Virus record (IMG/VR): IMGVR_UViG_3300042543_000289
Location: 1-33,920 of that record
DNA from: a virus
Length of the DNA stretch: 33,920 nt
Direction: 5' to 3' (one strand)
Made by a program: the position numbers and the translations under genes. The notes under the pieces are model-generated. The model worked only from the letters and a program-made list of their open reading frames with translations, was not told the DNA's origin and made no database searches. Positions 23,670 through 30,263 of this stretch are shown here, one piece after another (positions within the stretch are counted from its first letter, which is position 1; each line of letters opens with the position of its first letter).

Positions 23670-24011
23670 TCAGTCTTCATTTTGCTCGCGTGTAAGACAG
23701 CGCACCGCTACGCTACCGGGGGCTTCAATTACTAGTCTTACTTCATCGCCATAGGGCTGATCCTGTGGCTCAAACCTCATAGGCCAAGCAGGGAATGGCG
23801 CGTTGTCGTTGCCATTTGAAACACCAATCAGCCAGCCAGTAGACTTGCCGGGGCAATGTTGGCCGGTCACGATCACAGCGAGGCCCGTTACTGGATCTTG
23901 CACCAGATACTCGATTGGCTCGCCACTGGCGCAGTTATCGTAATCGTCGTTCGTGGCGCCATATTCGCCGAACGTGTCGTCGCTGTAGCCTTCAAATCTG
24001 AGAGTAAGCAT
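23670..24011 (-). CDS. conserved phage protein of unknown function
   Basis: The 113-residue protein starts MLTLRFEGYSDDTFGEYG and has the distinctive acidic DDYDNCASGEPIEYLV, then GLAVIVTGQHCPGKSTGWLIGVS, WPMRFEPQDQPYGDEVRLVIEAPG. I recognise the ordering from conserved accessory proteins of other phages, with no function known. It is probably a small soluble alpha/beta fold. The start at 24011 is preceded by an AT-rich 43-base leader after the end of the 24055 gene. Confidence 0.7.
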   Translation of the reverse strand: MLTLRFEGYSDDTFGEYGATNDDYDNCASGEPIEYLVQDPVTGLAVIVTGQHCPGKSTGWLIGVSNGNDNAPFPAWPMRFEPQDQPYGDEVRLVIEAPGSVAVRCLTREQNED

Positions 24012-24054
24012 GAGATTTGGTGTTGAGTTGGTGTGAGATTGAATTGAGCAGGTG

Positions 24055-24477
24055 TCAGATGATCATGGGCGGCGGCGGGCAGGCTTGGCGCTTTGGCGGT
24101 GGCGTCCAGCCCCACATCGTCAGCCATTCACGGAGGGCGGCACCGGAGCCACCATGGGCGGGGATCGGGGCCAGCGCCCTGAGCACTTCGTCACCGTTCC
24201 CGGCGATGCGGGAGGTGCCAGCACCTGGGGATCCCCGCCAGCAGACGAACTCGCCGGAGGACAGCCGATCAACGGCGAGGCTCTGGCCCGTGGGCTCCCT
24301 CCAGTAGGCGAACTCACCGGACTCCAGCCGCTCCACCCCGATGCCATCACACCGGAACCGGGTAGGCCTCCCCTCTGGCGGGGCGGATAGTGCCAGCAGG
24401 CGCAGGGCATTGCTGATCGCTGGTGACCAGCAGACTTCACGGGCGAACTGGCGCCAGTTGGGGTCGTCGGGGATCAT
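24055..24477 (-). CDS. hypothetical protein with a duplicated SGEF-W hairpin
   Basis: I place the start at ATG 24477, two bases after the stop of the upstream gene, giving 140 residues; a longer frame to 24594 overlaps that gene and is poor protein sequence. Residues 48-64 (VERLESGEFAYWREPTG) and 69-85 (VDRLSSGEFVCWRGSPG) are a tandem duplication, 21 residues apart, probably two beta hairpins. A helical N-terminus (WRQFAREVCWSPAISNALRLLALS) precedes them and the C-terminus is Pro-rich. Function is unknown. Confidence 0.65.
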   Translation of the reverse strand: MIPDDPNWRQFAREVCWSPAISNALRLLALSAPPEGRPTRFRCDGIGVERLESGEFAYWREPTGQSLAVDRLSSGEFVCWRGSPGAGTSRIAGNGDEVLRALAPIPAHGGSGAALREWLTMWGWTPPPKRQACPPPPMII

Positions 24478-24479
24478 GG

Positions 24480-24833
24480 CTACAGCATCCACCAGCGGCG
24501 GGGCACGGAGGGCGGCGGCTCGCTGCTGGAAACCAGCCGCCCGCCATGGGGCCGGGGCTTGGCTGGCGCACCACCGGCGCCCTGCTGTTCCCACAGGCGC
24601 ATCGCCGCGTGGGTATAGCCAGCGACATCACGCCAGGGCCTCGGGTCGCTCGGGTTGCTCCCGGACAGGATCCGGGCAATCTTGTGGGCGGCCATGTCGA
24701 GGGCTTCCCGCTCCCCAGGGGTGAGGCGGGGCCAGTTCGCGCCCGCTCGCATGGTGGTCTTGAGGCTCTGCGCTATGACGCCCACGGGGCCTAAGCCTCC
24801 GTGTTGTTCGTCGCGGTTGGGGATGGTGCTCAT
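24480..24833 (-). CDS. DUF6378-like phage protein
   Basis: From ATG 24833 the product has 117 residues. The middle, LDMAAHKIARILSGS..DPRPWRDVAGYTHAAMRLW (about residues 50-84), fits the DUF6378 signature: a helix with HKIARILSG, an acidic/Trp turn and DVAGY. Many phage proteins of this type are small, helical and lack a known activity; a nucleotide-pyrophosphatase-like helical fold has been considered for such sequences but I cannot show active-site residues. The start overlaps the stop of the Acb2-like gene as ATGA. The C-terminal tail is Pro/Arg-rich and ends WWML. Confidence 0.65.
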   Translation of the reverse strand: MSTIPNRDEQHGGLGPVGVIAQSLKTTMRAGANWPRLTPGEREALDMAAHKIARILSGSNPSDPRPWRDVAGYTHAAMRLWEQQGAGGAPAKPRPHGGRLVSSSEPPPSVPRRWWML

Positions 24834-25063
24834 GGCTGGGGCTTGGCTGGCGGGGATCTGCGGGCGATCGCCGCGTTGGCCCAGAAGACGGCCTGCTCCA
24901 GGTTTGTGTGGGCCAAGGCTTGCTCGCGCGACTCGGGACACGCCTGGGCAAACAGCTCTGCCAGTTCGCGGGCCTTGTCGCGCAGCTCCTGATAGGCCTC
25001 AGCCTGCCCAGGCTTGGACGGGTGATAGGTGAACCGGTTTTCCAGTTCTTCGGTCGTGATCAT
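24830..25063 (-). CDS. Acb2/Tad1-family cyclic-nucleotide sponge (anti-CBASS candidate)
   Basis: From ATG 25063 the 77-residue protein matches the Acb2/Tad1 helical-hairpin family closely. The N-terminal motif NRFTYHPSKPGQAEAYQELR is followed by the helix DKARELAELFAQACPESREQ and by the second helix ALAHTNLEQAVFWANAAIAR. Characterised members form hexamers and bind the cyclic di- or trinucleotides made by CBASS enzymes, and related ones bind the signal of Thoeris. That keeps defence effectors inactive. In this protein the key Tyr-His, Ser-Arg-Glu and Trp-Ala-Asn-Ala-Ala-Ile-Ala-Arg features are all present. A start at 25117 would add 18 residues. It lies among small accessory genes, the usual site for anti-defence genes. 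Confidence 0.85.
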   Translation of the reverse strand: MITTEELENRFTYHPSKPGQAEAYQELRDKARELAELFAQACPESREQALAHTNLEQAVFWANAAIARRSPPAKPQP

Positions 25064-25119
25064 GGATTCTCGTGGCAGGGTGTGCACCAGATTGGTCGCG
25101 GCTCTGGCGGGCCGCATGG

Positions 25120-25341
25120 TTAAGACTTTAATGATGGGTTGCTGCCCTTGCGACTCTGATGCTCATCGTAAAAGCGCTTGCGATTCCAATAGCGAGCAAA
25201 CTCGCCAAGGAGAATAATTGCTATAACGCCCGTGATGGCTGATTCCAGTCCCAATATGTAACCGACGAAGTGGAGCATTGTCTTTGTATTGAGCGCTCCT
25301 GCTACGCAGAAACCGAGCACAAGCGCGTTGAATGTGGTCAT
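25120..25341 (-). CDS. small two-segment membrane protein
   Basis: The 73-residue product has membrane segments at about 5-18 (NALVLGFCVAGALN) and 24-47 (FVGYILGLESAITGVIAIILLG) and a basic C-terminal tail (ARYWNRKRFYDEHQSRKGS) that would stay in the cytoplasm by the positive-inside rule. Size and layout fit a holin or a superinfection/membrane-sensor protein. The gene is AT-rich compared with its neighbours and overlaps the upstream gene by four bases. No family can be named. Confidence 0.6.
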   Translation of the reverse strand: MTTFNALVLGFCVAGALNTKTMLHFVGYILGLESAITGVIAIILLGEFARYWNRKRFYDEHQSRKGSNPSLKS

Positions 25342-26048
25342 GGCTGCCCCTCCTGTCCCAGAGGGCAGAAGTCCACTACCCAGACCAATGGGTTTTTATC
25401 CCATGATCCAACACCGTTGACGGATTCCCATAGCCCGCGAAAGGCGCGTCGAGGATCTGATTCCCATTGCTGCCAGTGCCAGCCGTGATCATCACCGCCT
25501 GGCAAACCATCATTGTCTGGAATGCCATATTTGACTAGGCTTCCGTCTTTGGTCATACCTTTCAACCCTTCAGCCCGTGCATCATCCTCGCTTATCTCCT
25601 GCAAGCGTTCCACGCGAATGTCCGCGATCTTCAGGCTGATGCGACTGGCCCATCGGGGCAGGAAGATTGACGGACGCCACAGTAGACCGCCGCGTTCCTC
25701 TGTTGCCGCATAGTGAATCCGCTTGCCCTTTGGAATCTCTCGCGGTTTTAGATGGTCACAATCATGCGGTGCGGCATAGGTTTCCCGCACCCATAACAGA
25801 TCGCCAGGCTTGCCGTAGGGGCATTTGACTATCTCCTGAAGACTGAGCTTATGAAAAGCAGCTACATAGTTGTTGCTGTTTTCGAGCGATACGAAACATT
25901 CACTAAAGCGCCACTCTTCAACAGCTTCCGGCATCCACGGAGTATTAGGAAGCTTCACTACCCGCCGCGTCTGCGTTTTTCGTTGTTTTAAGATTGCTTG
26001 CACCATTGAGGCGCTAAACAGAATTGGCCGCTCATTGGTTTGAGTCAT
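25338..26048 (-). CDS. ASCH/PUA-like phage protein
   Basis: Start ATG 26048 overlaps the upstream stop (ATGA) and gives 236 residues. The sequence follows a widespread phage family: PILFSASMVQAILKQRKTQTRR at the N-terminus, CPYGKPGDLLWVRETYA in the middle, W.PSIFLPRWASRISLKIADIRVERLQEISEDDARAEG, and the end AFRGLWESVNGVGSWDKNPLVWVVDF (each shown in pieces). The TRR and GD.LWVRET motifs belong to PUA-like ASCH folds, which bind RNA or modified nucleotides. In phage genomes these proteins often sit in accessory blocks. The exact substrate is unknown. The gene is AT-rich between about 25340 and 26040. Confidence 0.75.
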   Translation of the reverse strand: MTQTNERPILFSASMVQAILKQRKTQTRRVVKLPNTPWMPEAVEEWRFSECFVSLENSNNYVAAFHKLSLQEIVKCPYGKPGDLLWVRETYAAPHDCDHLKPREIPKGKRIHYAATEERGGLLWRPSIFLPRWASRISLKIADIRVERLQEISEDDARAEGLKGMTKDGSLVKYGIPDNDGLPGGDDHGWHWQQWESDPRRAFRGLWESVNGVGSWDKNPLVWVVDFCPLGQEGQP

Positions 26049-26749
26049 TCTTTCACACCCCCCACCATTTCCGTGGCGCCCGGCAGGGGGAACGCCCACC
26101 ATGGAGCCCATGCCAGGGCTTCAGCAGAGAGCCATTCCCAGCGCATCATTCGCCAGCAGCCGTCGTCCTGCGCCCATCCCCAGCACCATTGCCCTTGACC
26201 ATTGCGAGGGTTGGGGCAGCAGTCATCAGGCCCCGGTAGCCGCTCGGAGACCGGAATGGGCTGGATGGTGGGGCGGTAAGAGCGAGGCAAGGCAAACTGA
26301 GTCCATTCAATGACGGCGGCAAGCGGCACGGCGCCGAAATATGCGGACCCATAGCGATCTTTCCACCAGTCCCGGAAACCGGCTTCGATCTCGTCAGGCG
26401 TCAGGCCGGAGCGGCCTAGCGCTACGGGACTTGGACCCTCAGCCGGCTGCGCAATGGCGGCCGGTTGTGCGCTGGACGGCGCTAATCCCCACGCGATGGC
26501 CAGGCGCTCGCTTGTACTTAGCCTAGCGCTGAAGTCTGGATCGTGGAGATCGGCCAGGTTCACAGGGGTGGCCCCGGCGCACGCTGTCCCGGCCATGGTG
26601 ATCAGGTGCTCCTGGATGGCCTCCTTCAGCTCCCGGAGCTTGATTCGCCCCACCCGTGCGCCGTCTTCTGTGCGCCACCAGCCGCCTTCGGGGTGGTCTT
26701 CCTGGCGGTCAATGCCGTCGAGGATGGTGTCAATTCGGCTGAATACCAT
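26045..26749 (-). CDS. hypothetical protein with DUF551-like C-terminus
   Basis: The 234-residue product has a helical start (MVFSRIDTILDGIDRQEDHPEGG), a middle rich in Ala and Pro and a C-terminal part resembling DUF551. That part has PIPVSERLPGPDDCCPNP, GQGQWCWGWAQDDGCWRMM and WLSAEALAWAPWWAFPLPG, with its many Trp residues. DUF551 occurs in phage accessory genes with no known function, and Trp/Cys-rich ends of this type may bind a small ligand. It overlaps the preceding gene by 20 bases and the next by four. Confidence 0.7.
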   Translation of the reverse strand: MVFSRIDTILDGIDRQEDHPEGGWWRTEDGARVGRIKLRELKEAIQEHLITMAGTACAGATPVNLADLHDPDFSARLSTSERLAIAWGLAPSSAQPAAIAQPAEGPSPVALGRSGLTPDEIEAGFRDWWKDRYGSAYFGAVPLAAVIEWTQFALPRSYRPTIQPIPVSERLPGPDDCCPNPRNGQGQWCWGWAQDDGCWRMMRWEWLSAEALAWAPWWAFPLPGATEMVGGVKE

Positions 26750-27074
26750 TGGAATCCTTCGGTGGTGGTTGTGTAGTCTTTTCTGCGATCTTGTTTAGCT
26801 TCTTCTGAATCTCGCCAAGTTTACCTTTGATCGCTTCTTGAACATCAACCGGCAAAGCTTGAAGATCCTCCAGGATGTTGTCATCTATTGCCCCCGCAAC
26901 CGCCACGGACGCATCCAGCAGCAGCAGCAGGGCTTGAACGGTGCGCTCGTTGCGCTGTGCGACACCTTCGACGCAAGCCGCTGGCCATTGTGAATACAGA
27001 TCGGCTGTGGCAATCAGCACGGTCACAGAGTGCTCGTGCCCCAGGCCGATTGACGCGCAGGCATCCCTACTCAT
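26730..27074 (-). CDS. hypothetical helical protein
   Basis: Start ATG 27074 is preceded by a strong purine tract (GGAGGAGGGGGGG) and overlaps the stop of a 39-residue gene as ATGA. The 114-residue product has helical stretches: SVTVLIATADLYSQWPAAC, ERTVQALLLLLDASVAVAGAI, VQEAIKGKLGEIQKKLNKIAEK, the last probably a coiled coil. The C-terminus is Pro/Asn-rich. A longer frame to 27314 overlaps upstream genes and has unlikely composition. No family is recognised. Confidence 0.65.
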   Translation of the reverse strand: MSRDACASIGLGHEHSVTVLIATADLYSQWPAACVEGVAQRNERTVQALLLLLDASVAVAGAIDDNILEDLQALPVDVQEAIKGKLGEIQKKLNKIAEKTTQPPPKDSNGIQPN

Positions 27075-27190
27075 TTCCCCCCCTCCTCCTGGCGGGTGGC
27101 CATGATCCAACCGATGGGGGCGCCTAGTGCGACGCCCAGCAGGGTTCCCAGAGACAGGAACCACAGGCACAGGACCTCTGTGGTGCTCAT
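27071..27190 (-). CDS. 39-residue single-membrane-segment protein
   Basis: This short gene, too small for usual cutoffs, starts at ATG 27190, which overlaps the upstream stop as ATGA, and ends in TGA overlapping the next ATG (ATGA). The product starts MSTTEVLCLWFLSLG and has one hydrophobic segment of about 25 residues (LWFLSLGTLLGVALGAPIGWIM) and a charged end (ATRQEEGGK). Four-base overlaps on both sides support it. The ribosome site of the next gene lies within it. The function is unknown; a small membrane-active or regulatory protein is possible. Confidence 0.55.
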   Translation of the reverse strand: MSTTEVLCLWFLSLGTLLGVALGAPIGWIMATRQEEGGK

Positions 27191-27513
27191 CGCTTCCCCC
27201 TGCGCAGGGAGGGGGAGCGCTCCTCGGCGGTGGGGACTTCGCGGCTGTAGTCATCGGCGATGTCGTCGGCGGGCCAAGGGAAGGGCTCCAGCGCCATATT
27301 GAAAAAGCTGTCATGAAGCTCCACCTGTGTCAGGTAGGGCGTGCCAGGCTCCAGCGGCTCCACCTCCGGCCTGGTGGGCGGCCTCCACCCCAGCCCCGCC
27401 AGGATGAGGCTGATTCCGGGGACCAGCAGGTGTGTCGTGATGGTGCCGATGGCGTCACCAAGCAGGAGGAGGCTGGTGATGACCAATTTTTCTGTCGGGT
27501 TGATTGTTTTCAT
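27187..27513 (-). CDS. hypothetical membrane protein
   Basis: From ATG 27513 the product is 108 residues. It has a long hydrophobic region at about 8-38 (KLVITSLLLLGDAIGTITTHLLV, GISLILAGLGW), enough for one or two membrane passes, then a Pro-rich polar C-terminus (RPPTRPEVEPLEPG, LTQVELHDSFFNMALEPF) that ends very basic (SPSLRRGKR). A longer frame reaches 27708 but would overlap the next gene and has poor composition. No family is recognised. It is coupled by four bases to the 39-residue gene, which also encodes a membrane segment. Confidence 0.6.
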   Translation of the reverse strand: MKTINPTEKLVITSLLLLGDAIGTITTHLLVPGISLILAGLGWRPPTRPEVEPLEPGTPYLTQVELHDSFFNMALEPFPWPADDIADDYSREVPTAEERSPSLRRGKR

Positions 27514-27538
27514 GTGGGTGCGAGTGAGCGAGAGAACC

Positions 27539-27802
27539 CTAGGATGCACTAGGGGAGGGATCTGTAGTGCTGTCGCCATCTGTAACATTGTCGGCGAGCA
27601 TTTTGCCGAACAGGGATTCCATTGGGTAGCGGTAGTCGCTGCATATTCGCCGGTAGTTCTCGGAACAGCAGATGTGCCTGATGATGACCAACAGATGCGC
27701 CCGCGCAATCAGCTCATCGTCGGCGCTGTAGGACCGAGCCGGCCGGGCCCCCAGCACCTCATCCGAGGCATCGATCATCTTCTGCCAGAGCGGTTTCGTC
27801 AT
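27539..27802 (-). CDS. small hypothetical protein
   Basis: From ATG 27802 the product is 87 residues. It is helical in the first 65: KPLWQKMIDASDEVLGARP, DDELIARAHLLVIIRHIC, CSENYRRICSDYRYPMESLFG. Cys45, Cys46 and Cys54 are close together. The last 20 residues are Asp/Ser/Thr-rich. The start overlaps the stop of the 84-residue gene as ATGA. No family is recognised; small size and position suggest a host-interaction gene. Confidence 0.6.
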   Translation of the reverse strand: MTKPLWQKMIDASDEVLGARPARSYSADDELIARAHLLVIIRHICCSENYRRICSDYRYPMESLFGKMLADNVTDGDSTTDPSPSAS

Positions 27803-28053
27803 CGCGGCACCGCTCGAACTGTGGTGACCATGCCTTGCCGCCCCATGGCAGCCAGGACCGTGCGCCGCTGAATGGCCACCTCCAGCGTGGGGGTCACCCA
27901 AGCGTCCTGAATCGAGCCGGACAGGGTGAGGCCTGGGAGCCATGTCACCTCTCCCAGGTGGTGAGGCAGCGTGGCGAGGCTGGCCTTGCTCACCTTGGCG
28001 GGCCTTGCGACCCACTGGCGGCCCCGGACGAGGCCGTAGAGAGGGGTGCTCAA
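27799..28053 (-). CDS. small hypothetical protein
   Basis: The 84-residue product starts MSTPLYGLVRGRQWVARPAK and has a beta-like pattern (SLATLPHHLGEVTWLPGLTLSG, WVTPTLEVAIQRRTVLAAMGRQGMVTTVRAV). It lies directly after the SSB gene, overlapping its stop by four bases, and directly before the 87-residue gene, also overlapping. This coupling to ssb suggests a linked role in replication or recombination, but no family can be named. Confidence 0.6.
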   Translation of the reverse strand: MSTPLYGLVRGRQWVARPAKVSKASLATLPHHLGEVTWLPGLTLSGSIQDAWVTPTLEVAIQRRTVLAAMGRQGMVTTVRAVPR

Positions 28054-28694
28054 AATGGCGCCTCCTCATCGCGGAGGTCTTGGCCGCCATGCTGCTCAGT
28101 GTCGCGCTTGCTGCCCAACAGCTCCAGGCGGTCCACATGGACCACGGGCTTGCTGCGCTCCTCGCCGGTGGTGCGATCGGTCCAGTGGTCCAGCTCGAAC
28201 CGGCCGATAATGCCCAGCTGCGATCCCTTGCGCACGAAGTCCGCCGCCACCTGGGCCTGCTTGCCCCAGATCTCAAGGTTGAACCAATCGGGCTTCTCAT
28301 CGCGGCCGATGCGGTTCACGGCGAGGCTCAGGTTGGCCACGCATTTCCCGGAATCGAAGTAGCGCACCTCCGGATCCCGCCCGGCGCGGCCCACCAGGGC
28401 GATGCGGTTGACGCCCGGCATGTCCACCGGATGGACCTGACTGAGGCCACTGAGCCGCAGCATGGGCGCCAAGTCCCGCTCCATATGTATGGAGCCCTCC
28501 AGGATCAGGTACTCGTCGGGCGCTACCTTCGCCAGGGCGTCGGCCACCCACCCGGCTTTTTCGCTCGCCCAGGCGATGATCTGGGTGGGCTGGTGGCCCG
28601 GCTTGTATTCCGGGATTTCGAACCAGCATGTAACTCGTGCTTCGTCCCGCACTGGCGCCTCGATGACGCGGGCCAGGACTGTGATGGTGTTCAT
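28050..28694 (-). CDS. ssb: single-stranded DNA-binding protein with two OB folds
   Basis: From ATG 28694 the product has 214 residues. The C-terminal OB fold is clear: NRIALVGRAGRDPEVRYFDSG, ANLSLAVNR, DWFNLEIWGKQAQVAADFVRKGSQLGIIGRFELDHWTD, VVHVDRLELLG (about 96-195). It resembles the SSB of picocyanobacteria. The C-terminal tip DEEAPF is the acidic peptide that recruits host or phage replication partners. Residues 1-92 (TITVLARVIEAPV, PTQIIAWASEKAGWVADALAKV, EYLILEGSIHM) form a degenerate second OB fold. Ordinary SSB has one. It would coat ssDNA in recombination with the exonuclease upstream. A longer frame to 29351 is mostly shadow. Confidence 0.9.
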   Translation of the reverse strand: MNTITVLARVIEAPVRDEARVTCWFEIPEYKPGHQPTQIIAWASEKAGWVADALAKVAPDEYLILEGSIHMERDLAPMLRLSGLSQVHPVDMPGVNRIALVGRAGRDPEVRYFDSGKCVANLSLAVNRIGRDEKPDWFNLEIWGKQAQVAADFVRKGSQLGIIGRFELDHWTDRTTGEERSKPVVHVDRLELLGSKRDTEQHGGQDLRDEEAPF

Positions 28695-28731
28695 GGGGTG
28701 TTTTCGGGTTGGGTGAATAGTTGGCGGGGTG

Positions 28732-29691
28732 TCAGAGGAGGCTGGTGTCAACGCTGACGGCTGGGTGGAAGGTGCCATCCAGCAGCTCGGCGGCCACCTG
28801 GGGGCCCCTCTTGCCTCTGAGGCACGCCAGCAGCGCCAGCTCCTGCCGCGCCCTGATGGCCCCAGGATCCTCCTGTGCCTGGCGCCTGGCGGGAGGCTGG
28901 TAGACGCTCCGCCGCTGGAGGATGGCGCTGTGATCTCGGTAGTCGCCCTCTGCGGGGACACCCTGCTGCAAGGCCTCCTCCTGCTCAGGCCCGGCTTCCG
29001 GCTGGCAATCCAGGGCTGCCTGTTCCTGTCGTTCGGCGGCGAGGCGGGCCTCCTCCTGCTCGGCGGCGAGGCGGGCCTTCTCCTGCCGCAGGGCCTCCAG
29101 CTCAGCCGCGTCGGCTTCCTGCTGCAGCAGCTGGGCATAAAGCTCCTGCAGCCGCTCACTCTGCTCGGCGGCCCGGTTGGCGCCAGCGGTCGCGAACTCC
29201 TCCAGGGTGCTGGTGTCCACCTGCTGGAGGGCCTCCAGCCGGGCCTGGGCTTCGGCGGATGTCGTGACGCCAGCGGTGAGCCCTTCGATGTAGGCCAGAA
29301 CGGAGCGGTGATCGGCGACACGCTTGGCCTCCCTTGCCTCAATCTCCTCAATCGCGTCTTTGTGTGGCTGGATTAGCGCGGCAACGGAACTTTTGAGATC
29401 TTTGGCGGTCCTATCCACCGTTCGACCGCCTTCCAGATAAAACTCTTTGGCGTCTTTCCGTGCGCCTTCGATCTGGCCATTCAGGCCGCGCAACCTGTGA
29501 AGCCAAGATCTGGCAGCCTTTAATTCTTCGGGATTGCTGTAGTCAAAGGTCTTGTCTTTGCTTTCCTTCTCGGCCTCTTTGATCTGGTGCTTCAAGCCTT
29601 CCCATGCGGCAAGGGCTTTAACCTCAAGCTCCTGCACGGGTGGGGCCAGTTGCCCCGCTTCTGATGCTGGTACTGATGCGGTTGTCGTCAT
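28732..29691 (-). CDS. coiled-coil protein of the recombination module
   Basis: The 319-residue protein is almost all helical. The region 30-150 (EGLKHQIKEAEKESKDKTFDYSNPEELKAARSWLHRLRG, GARKDAKEFYLEGGRTVDRTAKDLKSS, in pieces) and the Glu/Ala/Arg-rich 185-240 (EADAAELEALRQEKARLAAEQEEARLAAERQE) would form long coiled coils. It has the length and position of DUF1351-like proteins, which are found next to phage recombinases and may act with them. No recT/erf/beta gene appears in the window, so this protein might support or replace annealing, an inference. The start overlaps the next upstream gene by four bases. Confidence 0.7.
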   Translation of the reverse strand: MTTTASVPASEAGQLAPPVQELEVKALAAWEGLKHQIKEAEKESKDKTFDYSNPEELKAARSWLHRLRGLNGQIEGARKDAKEFYLEGGRTVDRTAKDLKSSVAALIQPHKDAIEEIEAREAKRVADHRSVLAYIEGLTAGVTTSAEAQARLEALQQVDTSTLEEFATAGANRAAEQSERLQELYAQLLQQEADAAELEALRQEKARLAAEQEEARLAAERQEQAALDCQPEAGPEQEEALQQGVPAEGDYRDHSAILQRRSVYQPPARRQAQEDPGAIRARQELALLACLRGKRGPQVAAELLDGTFHPAVSVDTSLL

Positions 29692-30263
29692 GGGGTGCTC
29701 TCGGGGGTTGCAATGCGCCGCACAGGAGCGGCAGGTGCTGAGGTTCCGCCAGCGGGGATGATCCGCCGCCGAGCGGGCTCAGGAGGTGCGCTGGCCGGTG
29801 GAGGTGCCACCGGCGCGGGGGCGGGCCGGGCAGGCGCTGGGGCGGCTGCTGGCCGTGCTGGTGGGGGATCGTCCTCCAGCAGGAGAACGGTGTAGATCAT
29901 TCGCTCTCCACGGGTTTTGGTGAGGATGATCTCAAGTTTCGGGCCAGGGATGTTAGTCATGTGACTGATGCGGATCCCCCCGGCCTTTACGCCTTTGTAG
30001 GGAACAGTTGGATCACGGAAGAGTGTGATTCTGCGCCCGATGTAAACGGTTGAATCGGTATCCCAGGCGCCAACCAAAACGCGGCGCATGCTCAGGCATG
30101 GCAGGTAAGGGCGGCCTTCGTCGCCTTCGTATGAGATCGCGACTTTTTGCTTGTCGTTTGGCCCTGGCTTTACGCTCGTGATCTTTATCGTTTTGCTACC
30201 TGCAATCAGGTCGTCAGCATTTAACTGAGCCGATTGGGGCTTGATTGTGTCGGATAGGTCCAT
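29688..30263 (-). CDS. conserved partner of the YqaJ exonuclease
   Basis: The first 130 residues are a conserved domain that I know from other phages next to YqaJ-type nucleases: MDLSDTIKPQSAQLNADDLI, SKTIKITSVKPG, PYLPCLSMRRVLVGAWDTDS, YIGRRITLFRDPTVPYKGVKAGGIRISHMT, and TRGERMIYTVLLLEDD. The last 60 residues are Pro/Ala-rich and probably disordered. No catalytic residues are clear. The likely role is DNA end binding or annealing, inferred from its neighbours: exonuclease upstream, coiled-coil protein and SSB downstream. It shares one base with the exonuclease stop (TGATG). Confidence 0.75.
   Translation of the reverse strand: MDLSDTIKPQSAQLNADDLIAGSKTIKITSVKPGPNDKQKVAISYEGDEGRPYLPCLSMRRVLVGAWDTDSTVYIGRRITLFRDPTVPYKGVKAGGIRISHMTNIPGPKLEIILTKTRGERMIYTVLLLEDDPPPARPAAAPAPARPAPAPVAPPPASAPPEPARRRIIPAGGTSAPAAPVRRIATPESTP

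Noticed and set aside
24864-24871. GCGATCGC, the HIP1 palindrome of many cyanobacteria
   Set aside because: I noticed only this one copy. Lack of enrichment neither proves nor excludes a cyanobacterial host; many picocyanobacteria are not HIP1-rich.
28695-29351. N-terminal extension of the SSB frame to a 433-residue protein
   Set aside because: The extension lies opposite in frame to the coiled-coil gene on the same strand, with Arg/Pro/Ser-rich shadow composition. The ATG at 28694 begins a natural OB-like sequence.
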